Positions 42,473 through 52,014 of a stretch of 64,000 bases of DNA are shown here, piece by piece. Under the pieces are notes generated by a model. That model searched no databases. It was not told the origin of the DNA and worked only from the letters and a program-made list of their open reading frames with translations. Both the position numbers and the translations under genes were made by a program. This DNA comes from Gemmatimonadota bacterium (GTDB lineage: Bacteria > Gemmatimonadota > Gemmatimonadetes > Longimicrobiales > Gaopeijiaceae): NCBI GenBank assembly GCA_041390125.1, contig JAWKQN010000008.1:246829-310828 (forward strand). The letters run 5' to 3'. The number at the start of each line of letters is the position of its first letter. Position 1 is the first letter of the stretch.

Positions 42473-43153
42473 TCACGACGCGGGATGGCGTGCGGCCAGC
42501 GCGTTGATGTCCGCCACCTCGAGCCTGGGGGAGGGTGCACCGGCCACCGCGGCCTCGATCATCGCACGCCCCACCTTCTCCGTGGTGGTGAGATGGCGCG
42601 GCACGAGTCGCTCCAGCAGCGGATACAGCGGGGCCACGAACACGTAGAGCGCCCGGTAGAGCGGCGTGCTGGACGTGGCGCCGCGCCGCGGCTGGATGTA
42701 GCCGGGCCGGAACATGTAGGCGGCCCGGAACGGGAGACGGAGCAGGGCGTTCTCCGTCTTCCCCTTCACGCGGGCCCACATGAAGCGTCCCTGCTCCGTC
42801 TCGTCCGTCCCCGCTCCGGTCACGTAGCAGAACACGCAGTCGGGGCTGACCTTGGCCACGGCGCCGGCCGCGGACAGGGTCAGGTCGTAGGTGAGGCGTG
42901 CGTACTCCGCTTCGGACTTCCCCGCCGCCGAAACCCCCAGCGTGAAGAGGCAGGCGCCGGCGCCCGCGAGATCGCTCGTGATCTGGCCGTAGTCGAAGAA
43001 GTCGCCGTGGATGACTTCGCGCAGCTTGGGATGCGTGCGGCCCCCGGGGCGTCGGGTGATGGACACCACCTCGGTGACGCGGGGGTCGTCCAGGCACTCG
43101 AGCAGCACACCGGTCCCCACCATGCCGGTGGCGCCGAACAGGAGGACCTTCAT
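42473..43153 (-). CDS. NAD(P)-binding atypical SDR-like protein
   Basis: 226 residues. The Rossmann start is MKVLLFGATGMVGTGVLLECL with GATGMVG. It is followed by VTEVVSITRRPG, a family-typical LREVIHGDFFDYGQI, CVFCYVTGAGTDE, RVKGKTENALLRL and FRPGYIQPRRG. These fit the small atypical SDR/NAD(P)H-binding group, which includes epimerase-like and quinone-oxidoreductase-like proteins. The Tyr-x-x-x-Lys site is not clear (WARVKGKTE supplies a Lys). The substrate is unknown. A TACCTT lies about 105 bases upstream. Confidence 0.83.
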   Translation of the reverse strand: MKVLLFGATGMVGTGVLLECLDDPRVTEVVSITRRPGGRTHPKLREVIHGDFFDYGQITSDLAGAGACLFTLGVSAAGKSEAEYARLTYDLTLSAAGAVAKVSPDCVFCYVTGAGTDETEQGRFMWARVKGKTENALLRLPFRAAYMFRPGYIQPRRGATSSTPLYRALYVFVAPLYPLLERLVPRHLTTTEKVGRAMIEAAVAGAPSPRLEVADINALAARHPAS

Positions 43154-43259
43154 GCGGGTGCGCTCCTTCGGACGAGGCCGGTGACGGAGGGCGGTGACGG
43201 GACGTCGCGGCGACCGGGGCGTTGCCAGGGCGCCGGAGGACGTCCGGAGTTTCCGGGCG

Positions 43260-43265
43260 AAGGTA
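43260..43265 (-). promoter_or_regulatory. candidate -10 element of the SDR-like gene
   Basis: TACCTT on the minus strand, 106 bases upstream of the ATG at 43153, within the divergent region 43154-43359. Confidence 0.3.
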
Positions 43266-43359
43266 GGGGCGGACCGGCCGTCAAGGCCACACCGACGAGG
43301 AGAGCTCGGGCCGGGGGCGCCACAATGGCGCAACCGGCCGTGCACCGTCACGTTCGGCC

Positions 43360-44832
43360 ATGGACTCGCCCGCCGCTGCCCGTCCGTCGTGGAGTCTGCT
43401 CGTCTTCCTGGCGCTCGCCGGAACCACGGCCGCGCTTCTGGGCACGGCGGTCCACGAGGTGCTCGGACATGGACTCGTGGCGCTCCTGCTCGGCGGTCGG
43501 TTCCACGACGTGTACGTCGGGGTGCTGGACGGACAGGCCGGTGCGGTGGCCTCGGGTCCCCGCAACGCCGTCGTGCTCGCGGCCGGCGCGCTGTCCGAGC
43601 TGCTGCTGGGCGCCGCCGCGTGGATCGCCCTGCGGCGGAGGCTGCGCGGCGATCCATCGAGGTCCCACGGAGGGATGCGGCCCTTCCTCTGGCTGCTGGC
43701 CCAGCACTCCGTGCTGGCCGGCTGGGTGTACATGACGGCCGGACCGGCGCTCGCGACGGCGAGCGGCGGAACCGGCGGCGACTGGACGCTCCTGTTCCGG
43801 ACCTGGGGAGTGCCTCCGCTGCCGCTGTTCGTCGTGGGCCTCATCGGGGCGGTCCCGCTGACCGCGTCTTTGATGCGGGACGCGGTGCGGGTGACCGCGG
43901 CCGCGGGCATCGGAGCCCGGCCCGCGTCGCGACGCCAGCCCTCCGTCGCGGAGGAACGGCTCGCCGCGTCGGCTCGCGCGGCTCCGGTATCAGACCCCCC
44001 GTCCGCCGCGCACGCGGGACTGCGCGCGTTCACGCTGCTCGTCCTGCCCTCCATCGTGCTCCGCAGCCTGTACGCGGTCGCCGTCGCGCCCTGGAGATCC
44101 GCGCCGTTGCTCCCGACCCTGGGCGACCTGTTCGACGACCTGCTGCTGGCCGGCCTGGCTGCGCTCTGGCTCCGGTGGCGGCCCGGTGCGTCGCACCGGT
44201 CTCCTACCCCGGTCGGCGATCCGCCCGCGCCGGCACGGCTTGCCGGGTGGAACGGCTTCCTGCTCGGTGCGGTCGGGGTCACCCTCCTGGTCTTCGGGCC
44301 GACGCAGGAGCTCCGGCGGGGCCTGTCGATCGGGCCCCCGAGCCCCGACCAGTACATCGGTGTGGCGCAGCGCCTCGAGCTGACCGTGGACCTCTCGGAC
44401 TCCTCAGCGTCCCTGCTGCGGGTCCGGTCCACGCCCCGGCCGGGCGTCGGTGCCCGCTACCGCCGCCGTCTCACGGCCGAGCTGGCGGAGCGAGGCCCGT
44501 CCCCGTCCGGAGCGCGCGAGCTCACCGCGTTCATGGCCCGCTGGAACGTGGATGGCGCGCGCGTCGCGGATCTGTCGACACCCCGTGCGGAGGGGGACGC
44601 CTGGACCTGGGAGGCCCGGCTGGAGAACGTGCCCGACCCGTTGATCCTGCGGGTATGGCCTCTCACCTGGGTCCAGGAGTCGCGCGTGGAGCGGGTGCGG
44701 ATCGTGGGTGCGCGCGTCCTGGCCGCGACGGACGGAGGGCGCGTCGGGACGGATGGAGAGGACGTGGTGTGGACGCGGCCGCAGGATGCGAGGCAGGTGG
44801 ACAGCGTGGTGGTGGCGTGGCGGCGACGGTGA
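43360..44832 (+). CDS. polytopic membrane protein with HEVLGH motif
   Basis: 490 residues with about six to seven membrane segments (SWSLLVFLALAGTTAALLG, AVVLAAGALSELLLGAAAWIAL, WLLAQHSVLAGWVYMTAG, LPLFVVGLIGAVPLTASLM, FTLLVLPSIVLRSLYAV, DLLLAGLAALWLRW, GFLLGAVGVTLLVFG). The C-terminal 150 residues are a periplasmic beta-rich domain. H32-E-V-L-G-H37 resembles the M50-type HExxH site, but with one extra residue between the histidines, so a protease call is not made. No family is recognised. Transcribed alone and convergent with the epimerase gene. Confidence 0.68.
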   Translation: MDSPAAARPSWSLLVFLALAGTTAALLGTAVHEVLGHGLVALLLGGRFHDVYVGVLDGQAGAVASGPRNAVVLAAGALSELLLGAAAWIALRRRLRGDPSRSHGGMRPFLWLLAQHSVLAGWVYMTAGPALATASGGTGGDWTLLFRTWGVPPLPLFVVGLIGAVPLTASLMRDAVRVTAAAGIGARPASRRQPSVAEERLAASARAAPVSDPPSAAHAGLRAFTLLVLPSIVLRSLYAVAVAPWRSAPLLPTLGDLFDDLLLAGLAALWLRWRPGASHRSPTPVGDPPAPARLAGWNGFLLGAVGVTLLVFGPTQELRRGLSIGPPSPDQYIGVAQRLELTVDLSDSSASLLRVRSTPRPGVGARYRRRLTAELAERGPSPSGARELTAFMARWNVDGARVADLSTPRAEGDAWTWEARLENVPDPLILRVWPLTWVQESRVERVRIVGARVLAATDGGRVGTDGEDVVWTRPQDARQVDSVVVAWRRR

Positions 44833-44842
44833 CGAACGCGCG

Positions 44843-44863
44843 CGGCTCCCCTCGCGGGAGCCG
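44843..44863. terminator. bidirectional terminator between convergent genes
   Basis: CGGCTCCC-CTCGC-GGGAGCCG, an 8-bp stem with a 5-nt loop, followed on the plus strand by GTTCCTT. Confidence 0.6.
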
Positions 44864-44878
44864 ACGCGCCGTTCCTTG

Positions 44879-46024
44879 TCACCCCTGCGCCGCGTGCCAC
44901 GCCTCCAGCACCTCGGCCTCGCGCTCCCGGGTGAGCCCGAAGGGTCGGGCCGCCACTTGCTCAGGGTCGCGCGAGCGCTCGAACTCCAGCGCGTCACGGG
45001 CCGTGACGGTCAGCGGTCGGAAGGTCAGCCCCGCGGCCACCGAGGCGCTCACATCCACGAACATGAGCGGATCTCCCGGGATCCACGAAGGAAAGTCCCG
45101 CCACGGCATCAGCCCCTGCGCCTCCAGGAAGGACTCCGGCACCCACGTCAACGTGTGCGGGGTGTCCGTGGCCGCGCCGATCTGCTCGAGCGCGGTCCCG
45201 AACTCGAGACGTTCACCCGGCCCGGTTCCGTTGAAGACGCCGGCCGTCTGCGCCTCGGCCAGCCGTACGATCCACTCGGTCAGGTCGCGCTGATCGATCA
45301 CCTGGTACGCATGCTCCGGACGACCCGGCGCCAGCACCTCGCCTCCGTCGTCCATCCGCCGCGGCCAGTAGCCGAAGCGGTTGGTCTCGTCACCGGGACC
45401 CACGATGAGCCCGGGGCGCACCACGGCCGATCGCCCGGGGAACGCGGCCTGCACGATGCCCTCGCTCAGCGCCTTCATGTGTCCGTAGGCCGCCGGGTCG
45501 CCGTGCGACCACCCCTCCGGCGCCTGCACCAGCGCGTAGTCGACGCCCACCAAGGGCTGATAGAGCACATCGTCCGCGCGGCTCCAATCGAACCCCTCCA
45601 GCGCATAGGCGGAGATGGAGGAGACGTAGATGTAGTGCTGCGTGGAGTTCTTGAGCAGCTCGGTGCTCGTCTCCACCCACCGGTAGTCCTGCCCGTTGTT
45701 GTCGATGACCACGTCCCACTCGCGGCCTTCCAGCGCGCTGTGGTCGCCCCCGCGGTCCCCCACGAGGCGCTCCACCTGCTCGGGAAGATCCGCCTCGGAA
45801 CGGCCCCGGGTGAAGATGGTGACCTGATGGCCGCGGTCGATCGCGTACTGGACCGTATGGGGCCCGATGAAGCCCGTGCCGCCGAAGATCAGGAGGCGCT
45901 TGGGCGCGGGAGCGGCCGGGGCCGCGTCCTCCGCCCCACCCGCACAGGCGGCGACGCCGCCGAGTGCGAGGCCCGCACCCATCGCTCCGGTCGTCTTCAG
46001 GAAGTCGCGTCGGGTCGGCGTCAT
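44879..46024 (-). CDS. Tat-exported NAD-dependent epimerase/dehydratase-like protein
   Basis: 381 residues. The twin-arginine signal is TRRDFLKTTGAMGAGLALGG, with a lipobox-like VAAC after it. Then a Rossmann domain begins: RLLIFGGTGFIGPHTVQYAI. Further extended-SDR features are VVIDNNGQD, IYVSSISAYA and a Y-x-x-x-K site in AAYGHMKALSE (Tyr-Gly-His-Met-Lys). The protein belongs with NAD-dependent epimerase/dehydratases, many of which are cytosolic. The Tat signal implies export after folding with bound cofactor. The substrate is unknown. Confidence 0.88.
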   Translation of the reverse strand: MTPTRRDFLKTTGAMGAGLALGGVAACAGGAEDAAPAAPAPKRLLIFGGTGFIGPHTVQYAIDRGHQVTIFTRGRSEADLPEQVERLVGDRGGDHSALEGREWDVVIDNNGQDYRWVETSTELLKNSTQHYIYVSSISAYALEGFDWSRADDVLYQPLVGVDYALVQAPEGWSHGDPAAYGHMKALSEGIVQAAFPGRSAVVRPGLIVGPGDETNRFGYWPRRMDDGGEVLAPGRPEHAYQVIDQRDLTEWIVRLAEAQTAGVFNGTGPGERLEFGTALEQIGAATDTPHTLTWVPESFLEAQGLMPWRDFPSWIPGDPLMFVDVSASVAAGLTFRPLTVTARDALEFERSRDPEQVAARPFGLTREREAEVLEAWHAAQG

Positions 46025-46433
46025 GATACGGCGTCTCCTCGGGGCTGCGAAGGGTCTGGCGGCACGGAAGCGCTCCGGGGACGGGGGATCGCTGCCGCCC
46101 AGCACCGCATCCCCCGGCGGTCGTGCCGCGGCGGCAATCTAGGGCCGGTGCGGCGGACGCCGACAGGCACCCTCGGCCGCATCGGCCCGGCTGCTGCGCG
46201 AGCCCGAGCGGTGACCTGACCTGTCGGATCACCGCGCCGAGCGGTCCGGCGGTATCGAGATCGGCAACGACCTGGTCCGCAGCATCCGCGGGATCGAGCA
46301 CGGGTGCGGCGGGCCGTTGCGGCGCGGACACGGGCGTCGCGCCGGGCCGGCTGGCGCCCGCCCTGGCGCGGCCGACGCTGGCGCCACACACTCGGAACGC
46401 GCCGGCCTCGGCCCTACAACCTGGACGGTCCCC
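46025..46433. other. 409-bp divergent non-coding region
   Basis: Between the exported epimerase (minus) and the SnoaL-like gene (plus). No supported gene is seen. TAGATT on the minus strand at 46136-46141 could be a -10 element for the epimerase, about 112 bases before its start. Confidence 0.5.
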
Positions 46434-46832
46434 ATGCCCCTCTCCGACCTCATCCAGACCGCCAACCGGGTCCTGATCGCCGAAGGGGATCTCGACCGCG
46501 TCGCCGACTTCTTCGCCGATGGCTATCGGGCCCACGGGACCGACCGCGACCTCGTGGGTCACGACGCGATCGGCAGCTACCTGCGCATGCTACGCGAGTC
46601 CTTCCCCGACCTGACGGTCGACGTGGAGATCCTGGTTAAAGGGGCGGACCGGATCGCGTGGCAACGTCGGCTCCAGGGCACGCACGCACAGGCGTTCATG
46701 GGCTTCCCCGCGTCGGGACGGCCCGTGCTCTGGCGGGACATGGTCGTGAGCCGCGTGGACGGGGACCGCATCCAGGAGGAGTGGGTTCTCACCGACCAGG
46801 TGGAGCGGATGATGCGGGCGCGGAAGGGGTGA
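46434..46832 (+). CDS. SnoaL-like ester cyclase family protein
   Basis: 132 residues of the NTF2-like fold: LIQTANRVLIAEGDLDRVADFF, YRAHGTDRDLVGHDAIGSYLRMLRESFPD in outline, VDVEILVKGADRIAWQRRLQG and VVSRVDGDRIQEEWVLTD. This matches the SnoaL/ester cyclase family, which ranges from polyketide cyclases to steroid isomerase-like proteins, so no substrate can be assigned. Its 3' end overlaps the convergent EamA gene by 44 bp. Confidence 0.85.
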   Translation: MPLSDLIQTANRVLIAEGDLDRVADFFADGYRAHGTDRDLVGHDAIGSYLRMLRESFPDLTVDVEILVKGADRIAWQRRLQGTHAQAFMGFPASGRPVLWRDMVVSRVDGDRIQEEWVLTDQVERMMRARKG

Positions 46833-47289
46833 TCGGCCCTGAACGCGGGGGCGTCCGGTCGGACGCCACCAGAGCGACGCCCGTCACGACGAGCAGGACC
46901 CCCACCCAGCCGCGCCACCCGTAGCGCTCCCCCAGGAACGCCACCGAGAACAGCAGCACGAACGCCAGGCTGGTGCGGTCGACGGCGGCGACCTGCGCCG
47001 CCGCTCCCACGCGCAGCGCGGCGAAATACGCCAGCCAGGAGAGGGCGCCGGCCAGACCGGCGAGGACGATGAACGTCCAGGCGCGGCCGTCCGGCGCGGA
47101 GGCGCCGCGCAGCAGAGCCAGCTTCCCCGACCCCGCCGCGACCGCGACCAGCACCAGCGTCATCACCACCGAGCGCGCCGCGGTGGCCAGCGTGGGGTCC
47201 ACGCCGCCCAGCCCGACCTTCGCGAAGATCGCGACGCCCGCGCCGCCCAGCGCAGCGACCAGGCCCAACAGCAGCACCGTGGGGCTCAT
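46789..47289 (-). CDS. EamA-family membrane transporter, single domain
   Basis: 166 residues with about five membrane helices (MSPTVLLLGLVAALGGAGVA, TAARSVVMTLVLVAVAA, FIVLAGLAGALSWLAYFAAL, SLAFVLLFSVAFLGERYG, WVGVLLVVTGVALVAS). The RVGAAAQVAAVDRTSLAFVLL-type segment is characteristic of EamA/drug-metabolite transporters. Most members have two such domains in about 300 residues; this has one, so it may work as a dimer. The substrate is unknown. It is 40 bp downstream of nothing on its strand and converges with the SnoaL-like gene. Confidence 0.85.
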   Translation of the reverse strand: MSPTVLLLGLVAALGGAGVAIFAKVGLGGVDPTLATAARSVVMTLVLVAVAAGSGKLALLRGASAPDGRAWTFIVLAGLAGALSWLAYFAALRVGAAAQVAAVDRTSLAFVLLFSVAFLGERYGWRGWVGVLLVVTGVALVASDRTPPRSGPITPSAPASSAPPGR

Positions 47290-47329
47290 GGCGTTCGCTC
47301 GCGTCGCCGAGGGCCGCGGCGGGCGCCGC

Positions 47330-50300
47330 TCACCCCACCGGCCGGGCGCGCCGCACCAGGTCCGCGTACTCCTGCTCGCGGATGCGCGCCAACGCTTCCA
47401 CACGCTCCTGGATGCCTTCGACGAGCCGCTCCAGCAACTGGAGCTGCCCCTCCGTGGGCGGCGCGTCCGCCATGGAGGCGAAGCTCATCAGGCGCGCCAG
47501 CTTGGAGTCGATGCCGGTCGGTTGCGCGATCAGATCCTGGCCGGCCCGCGCCCGGTACTGCACCAGGCGCTCCTCCAGAGGATACAGCTTGTCGTTCAGG
47601 CGCTGCAGTGCATCCACCAGCTCGCGGCGGCCGCCTGCCGTTTCGACCATCTGCTCGGCCTCGGCGCGCATGTCCCGGATCTCCTTCACCAGGTCCATGG
47701 TCTCGGTGAGCTTGTCGCGGGTGGCGATCAGGAACTCGTGCTGCGCGACCAGATCCGCGTCCGTGAAGTCGATGCGCGGGTCCCGCAGGATCTCGAACTC
47801 CTGGCGCTGCGTCCGTCCGTTGGCCACCAGCTCGACCGCGTACGTGCCTGGAGCAGCCAACGGTCCCTGCGCGCTTCCCTGGAAGACGGCGTCCTCCAGC
47901 ACGCGCGCGCCGGGGTAGCGCATGTTCCAGGTCCACGTGTTGGCGCCCACCGCCGCCGGGGCGTCCTCCACCGTGCGGATGACCTCCGCTCCCTTGAGGA
48001 TGCGGAGCGTCACGGGACCCGCGGGGCGTTCGCGGATCATGTACGGCACGACCACACCGCTGGGCGGGTTGGCGCCCGCCATCCTGCGCTCCCCGTAGTT
48101 GGCGACCCGGTCCGACCCGTCGCGGAAGCGGACCGTGCTGCGGGGCCTGAAGAGGTGAACGGGGTCGGCCAGCGCGCGCGCGTCCATCTGGTGCAGCAAG
48201 GCGACGTTGTCGAGGATCCAGAACGAGCGGCCGTGCGTGGCCACGGCCAGATCGCCGTCCTTGACCTGGATGTCGTGCACCGGCACCACGGGCAGCCCGT
48301 GATCGAGCGGTTGCCAGTGCCCCCCGTCGTCGAAGGACACGTAGATCGTCCGCTCGGTACCGGCGTAGAGCAGCCCGCGCTGTTCGGGATCCTCGCGGAT
48401 CACCCGTGTGAAGTCGCCTTCGGCGATGCCGTTCGTGATCCGGGTCCACGTGGCCCCGTAGTCGGACGTCCGGTACAGGTAGGGCGTCTGATCGTCCAGC
48501 TTGTAGCGGGTGGCCGCCACGTAGGCGGTGGCCGGATCGTGCGGCGAGGGGTCGATGATGCTGATGAGCGCGAACTCCGGCAGGTCGGGGATGTTGACCT
48601 GCGTCCAGTTCGCACCGTTGTCCCGCGAGACGTGCACGTAGCCGTCGTCCGAACCGGCCCAGAGCACGCCGGGCCGGGCCGGCGACTCCGCGAACGCGAA
48701 GATCGTCGCGTACCACTCCGGCCCGTACGCCTCGCGCGTGATGGGGCCCCAGTACTCCCCCGGCTCCGGGTGTTCGTAGGACGGTGTCCGTTCCAGCGTG
48801 CTGGGGTCGGCCCGCGTCAGATCGGGGCTGATCACCTCCCAGGTCTGGCCCTCGTCCCGGGTCCGGTGCACGTACTGCGAGGTGATGTACAGCACGTCCG
48901 GGTCGTGCGGGGACGTCATCACGGGGAACGTCCACCAGAAGCGGTACAGCATGTCGGCCGCGCCCCACCCGTAGTAGGTCTCCGGATTGGGCGAGATGTC
49001 GCGGACCTGCTTGTTGCTGTGGTCGTAGCGCGTGAGCCAGTGATGGTCCGCCGAGTACACGATGTCCGGATGGTCCGTGCGCACGGCGATGTAGCCGTCC
49101 TCGCCTCCGCCGACCGTGAACCAGTCCTCCACCGTGACGGAGCCATAGTCGGAGCGGCTCGGCACGGAGATGCTGGTGTTGTCCTGCTGGGAGGCGTAGA
49201 GCCGGTAGGGGAAGGCGTTGTCCACCGCGACGTGATAGAGCTGCGCGGTGGGCTGGTTCATGATCGAGGACCAGGAGCGTCCCCCGTTGAACGAGACCGT
49301 GGCCCCTCCGTCGTTGCCGTTCACCATCCGCATCGGATTGTCCGGGTCGATCCACAGGTCGTGGTTGTCCCCGTGGGGCGCATCCACGGTCTCGAAGGTC
49401 TCGCCCCCGTCGGTGGACTTCCACAGTCGCACGTTCAGGACGTAGACGGTGTTGACGTCCTGCGGATCGGCCACGATGTGGTGGTAGTACCAGGGCCGCT
49501 GGGTCAGGTCGGCGTCCTCGTTGGTGCGCGTCCACGTGGCGCCCCCGTCCTCCGAGCGGAACACGCCCTTCTTGCCCAGCTCCGCGTCGATGATGGCCCA
49601 CACCCGCTGCGGCTGGACGGGTGAGACCGCGATGCCGATCCGACCCTTGAGGCCGTCCGGCAGGCCGGGCCGGTCGGTGAGCTCCGTCCAGGTGTCCCCG
49701 CCGTCCGTGGACTTGAACAGCCCGGTGCCCGGACCGGCGCTGGTGAAGCCCCAGGGATAGCGCCGCAGCTCGAGCAGCGAGGCGTACAGCACGTCGGGGT
49801 TGGACGGGTCCATGATCAGGTCGATGGCACCCGTATCCTCGTCGCGGAACAGGATCTTCTGCCACGTGGCCCCGCCGTCACGCGAGCGGTACACGCCCCG
49901 ATCCGGGCTCGGGCCCCAGGGGGTGCCGAGCGCGGCGACGTACACCAGGTCGGGATTGGAGGGATGCACGCGCACGCGCGCGATCTGGCTGGTGGCCTCC
50001 AGCCCCAGGTGCCGCCACGTGCGCCCCGCGTCATCGGAGCGGTACACGCCGTCCCCGATGGAGGCGTTGCCGCGGATGCAGGCCTCCCCCATCCCCACGT
50101 AGACCACGTCCGAGTTGGACGGTGCCAGCTCGATGGCACCCACCGAGCCGGTCTGGAAGAACCCGTCGGAGATGTTGGCCCAGTTGAGCCCGCCGTCCGT
50201 GGTCTTCCAGACACCGCCACCGGCGGTGCCCTGGTAGTAGGTGAAGTCGTCCGTGGGATCGCCGGCCACGGCGAGCACCCGACCTCCCCGGGTGGGCCCC

Positions 50301-50413
50301 ACCATGCGCCAGGTCACCAGATCCAGGTAGGTGGGGTCGACCGTCTGGGCCGGTGCCGCCAGGGGAACGCCGAACAGGAGGACGACGAGCCAACACCACG
50401 ACCGACCACGCAT
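47330..50413 (-). CDS. exported sortilin/VPS10-like BNR-repeat protein
   Basis: 1027 residues from the ATG at 50413, which has GGGAG 7 bases upstream. The signal peptide is RSWCWLVVLLFGVPLAAPAQ. The body is a large propeller with many BNR/Asp-box type motifs (TTDGGLNWANI, SDDAGRTWRHL, SRDGGATWQKI, STDGGDTWTEL, SEDGGATWTRT, SDYGATWTRI, FDDGGHWQPL), as in sortilin N-terminal and photosynthesis-system-assembly-like proteins. The C-terminal 200 residues form a beta domain followed by coiled helices (DAEQMVETAGGRRELVDALQ). Such proteins are frequently annotated as glycosyl hydrolases without proof. No catalytic site is identified. Confidence 0.87.
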   Translation of the reverse strand: MRGRSWCWLVVLLFGVPLAAPAQTVDPTYLDLVTWRMVGPTRGGRVLAVAGDPTDDFTYYQGTAGGGVWKTTDGGLNWANISDGFFQTGSVGAIELAPSNSDVVYVGMGEACIRGNASIGDGVYRSDDAGRTWRHLGLEATSQIARVRVHPSNPDLVYVAALGTPWGPSPDRGVYRSRDGGATWQKILFRDEDTGAIDLIMDPSNPDVLYASLLELRRYPWGFTSAGPGTGLFKSTDGGDTWTELTDRPGLPDGLKGRIGIAVSPVQPQRVWAIIDAELGKKGVFRSEDGGATWTRTNEDADLTQRPWYYHHIVADPQDVNTVYVLNVRLWKSTDGGETFETVDAPHGDNHDLWIDPDNPMRMVNGNDGGATVSFNGGRSWSSIMNQPTAQLYHVAVDNAFPYRLYASQQDNTSISVPSRSDYGSVTVEDWFTVGGGEDGYIAVRTDHPDIVYSADHHWLTRYDHSNKQVRDISPNPETYYGWGAADMLYRFWWTFPVMTSPHDPDVLYITSQYVHRTRDEGQTWEVISPDLTRADPSTLERTPSYEHPEPGEYWGPITREAYGPEWYATIFAFAESPARPGVLWAGSDDGYVHVSRDNGANWTQVNIPDLPEFALISIIDPSPHDPATAYVAATRYKLDDQTPYLYRTSDYGATWTRITNGIAEGDFTRVIREDPEQRGLLYAGTERTIYVSFDDGGHWQPLDHGLPVVPVHDIQVKDGDLAVATHGRSFWILDNVALLHQMDARALADPVHLFRPRSTVRFRDGSDRVANYGERRMAGANPPSGVVVPYMIRERPAGPVTLRILKGAEVIRTVEDAPAAVGANTWTWNMRYPGARVLEDAVFQGSAQGPLAAPGTYAVELVANGRTQRQEFEILRDPRIDFTDADLVAQHEFLIATRDKLTETMDLVKEIRDMRAEAEQMVETAGGRRELVDALQRLNDKLYPLEERLVQYRARAGQDLIAQPTGIDSKLARLMSFASMADAPPTEGQLQLLERLVEGIQERVEALARIREQEYADLVRRARPVG

Positions 50414-50526
50414 GACCATCTCCCAGCGAAGGATCCGAGGATCCGAGAACGTCCGCAGGGATGGTGCGGCCAGGGTGGAGCGTCTGCAAGAGCCGCCCGC
50501 ACCGTGGGCAGGGCCGCTCGCCGACG

Positions 50527-52014
50527 TCAGCCTTCCTCGATTCCCCCCGTGGGCGGTGCTGCGACCGCGGCCCGGTACGCGGCGATCGCGGTGAAGTACT
50601 CCAGGCTCGCCTCGGCCGCCTTCGCCCGGGCGTCGAACGTGACCTGCTCCCGGATCTGCAGGTCCAGCAGGTCCGAGGATCCGGCGCCGAATCGTGCGCG
50701 TTCCGCTTCTTCCAGCTCGAGCGCCAGCTCGACGTTGAGCTCGGCGCGAGCCACCTGGCCCCGGGCCGCCTCCAGCGCGACCAGCGCCGTGCGCACGTCC
50801 GCGGCCACTCCGTCCTCCGCGAACTGGAGCGCCCGCCGCGCTTGCTCGAGCTTGCCCGACACCTCCTGCACCTTGCCCCGTGCCTTGCGTTGCTGCAGCG
50901 GAAGCTTGAAGGAGAGGCCAGCGCGCAGCTCGGCCGTCGGTCGGTCGGAATAGAGACGCTCGCCCCACGCCCGGGTCGTCTCCACGCTGGCATCGAGGCG
51001 AGGCAAGAGCCCATTGCGAGCCAATCCCAGCTCCGCCTCGGTGCGCTCCACGGTGAGGCGGAGCCGTTCGAGCTCGGGGCGCTGGGCGAGGGCCAGCGCC
51101 AGACCCGACTCCGCTTCGTAGACCGGTTCCGATCCGGGATCCGGAAACCCGGGCGGCAGCCGGCTCTCGGTCGGCGTCACGGGAGCTCCCTGCGGATCGC
51201 GGAAGAACAGGGAGAGCGCCACCGCAGCCGCCTGGAACGCACGCTCGGCGTCCAGGACCGCGATCTCGCGCGCCACCACCAGTCGCCGGTTGTCCACCAG
51301 CACGATCTCCGCCTGCAGCCCCGCGCCCACCAGGTCGTCGAGCGCGGCCGTCCGCTCGGTCGCCAGCCGCAGCAGGTCTCGCGCGTACTGCAGCTTCTGG
51401 CCGGCCGCGAGCCACTTGAAGTAGGCCACGGTGCCCGCACGCACGAAGTCCAGACGCTGCCGGCGCACGTAGGGCTCCGCCCCGCGCAGGTCGATCTCGG
51501 CGCGGCGGATCTCCGTACGGGCCGGATCCGTCCATCCGCCCTGCAGGACGGGAACGGACACCCCGACGGTGGCCTCTCCGTCCGCCCGCGTGCGCTGCGC
51601 GTAGTAGGCCGGAAGCTCCTCCCCTGTCGTGCGGCGGTACCCGCCGTATACGGTGGCTCCCCAGATGCCGAGGAACTGCGCCACACCTGCCTCGACGGTC
51701 GTGTACTCGTAGTAGCCGTCCGGCGTCCCCTTCGCGGAGCCGAAGAGGTCCAGGTCGAACAACCCGCGCGCCGTGCGCAGGCGACCTTCCAGCACGTCGC
51801 GTTCGATGCGGGCGCCGAGCAGCGGTGGATACGTCGCCTCGATGGAGGCCAGGACCTCCTCCAGGAGCAACGGATCGCCCGGCTCCTGGGCCAGGGTCGG
51901 CTGCGGCCCGATCACCATCACGAGCGCCAACCCGGCACTCGCTGCAGCGTAGCCGCGCCGTCGTCGCGTCGCGCCGCGCTGGACCCGCCGGCCATGGACC
52001 CGTGCGGCGCTCAC
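50527..52014 (-). CDS. TolC-family outer membrane efflux protein
   Basis: 495 residues from a GTG at 52014 that overlaps the HlyD stop (GTGA). The leader region includes AAASAGLALVMVIGPQPTLAQ. The two halves have the helical-hairpin pattern of TolC (IEATYPPLLGARIERDVLEG, ALALAQRPELERLRLTVERTEAELGLARNGLLPRLD, FAEDGVAADVRTALVALEAARGQVARAELNVE in outline). It should form the outer-membrane trimeric channel of the export system encoded with the HlyD and ABC genes upstream. Confidence 0.9.
   Translation of the reverse strand: MSAARVHGRRVQRGATRRRRGYAAASAGLALVMVIGPQPTLAQEPGDPLLLEEVLASIEATYPPLLGARIERDVLEGRLRTARGLFDLDLFGSAKGTPDGYYEYTTVEAGVAQFLGIWGATVYGGYRRTTGEELPAYYAQRTRADGEATVGVSVPVLQGGWTDPARTEIRRAEIDLRGAEPYVRRQRLDFVRAGTVAYFKWLAAGQKLQYARDLLRLATERTAALDDLVGAGLQAEIVLVDNRRLVVAREIAVLDAERAFQAAAVALSLFFRDPQGAPVTPTESRLPPGFPDPGSEPVYEAESGLALALAQRPELERLRLTVERTEAELGLARNGLLPRLDASVETTRAWGERLYSDRPTAELRAGLSFKLPLQQRKARGKVQEVSGKLEQARRALQFAEDGVAADVRTALVALEAARGQVARAELNVELALELEEAERARFGAGSSDLLDLQIREQVTFDARAKAAEASLEYFTAIAAYRAAVAAPPTGGIEEG

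Noticed and set aside
43453..43470. M50 zinc protease call for HEVLGH
   Set aside because: The spacing between histidines is one residue too long for HExxH, and no second M50 motif is seen.
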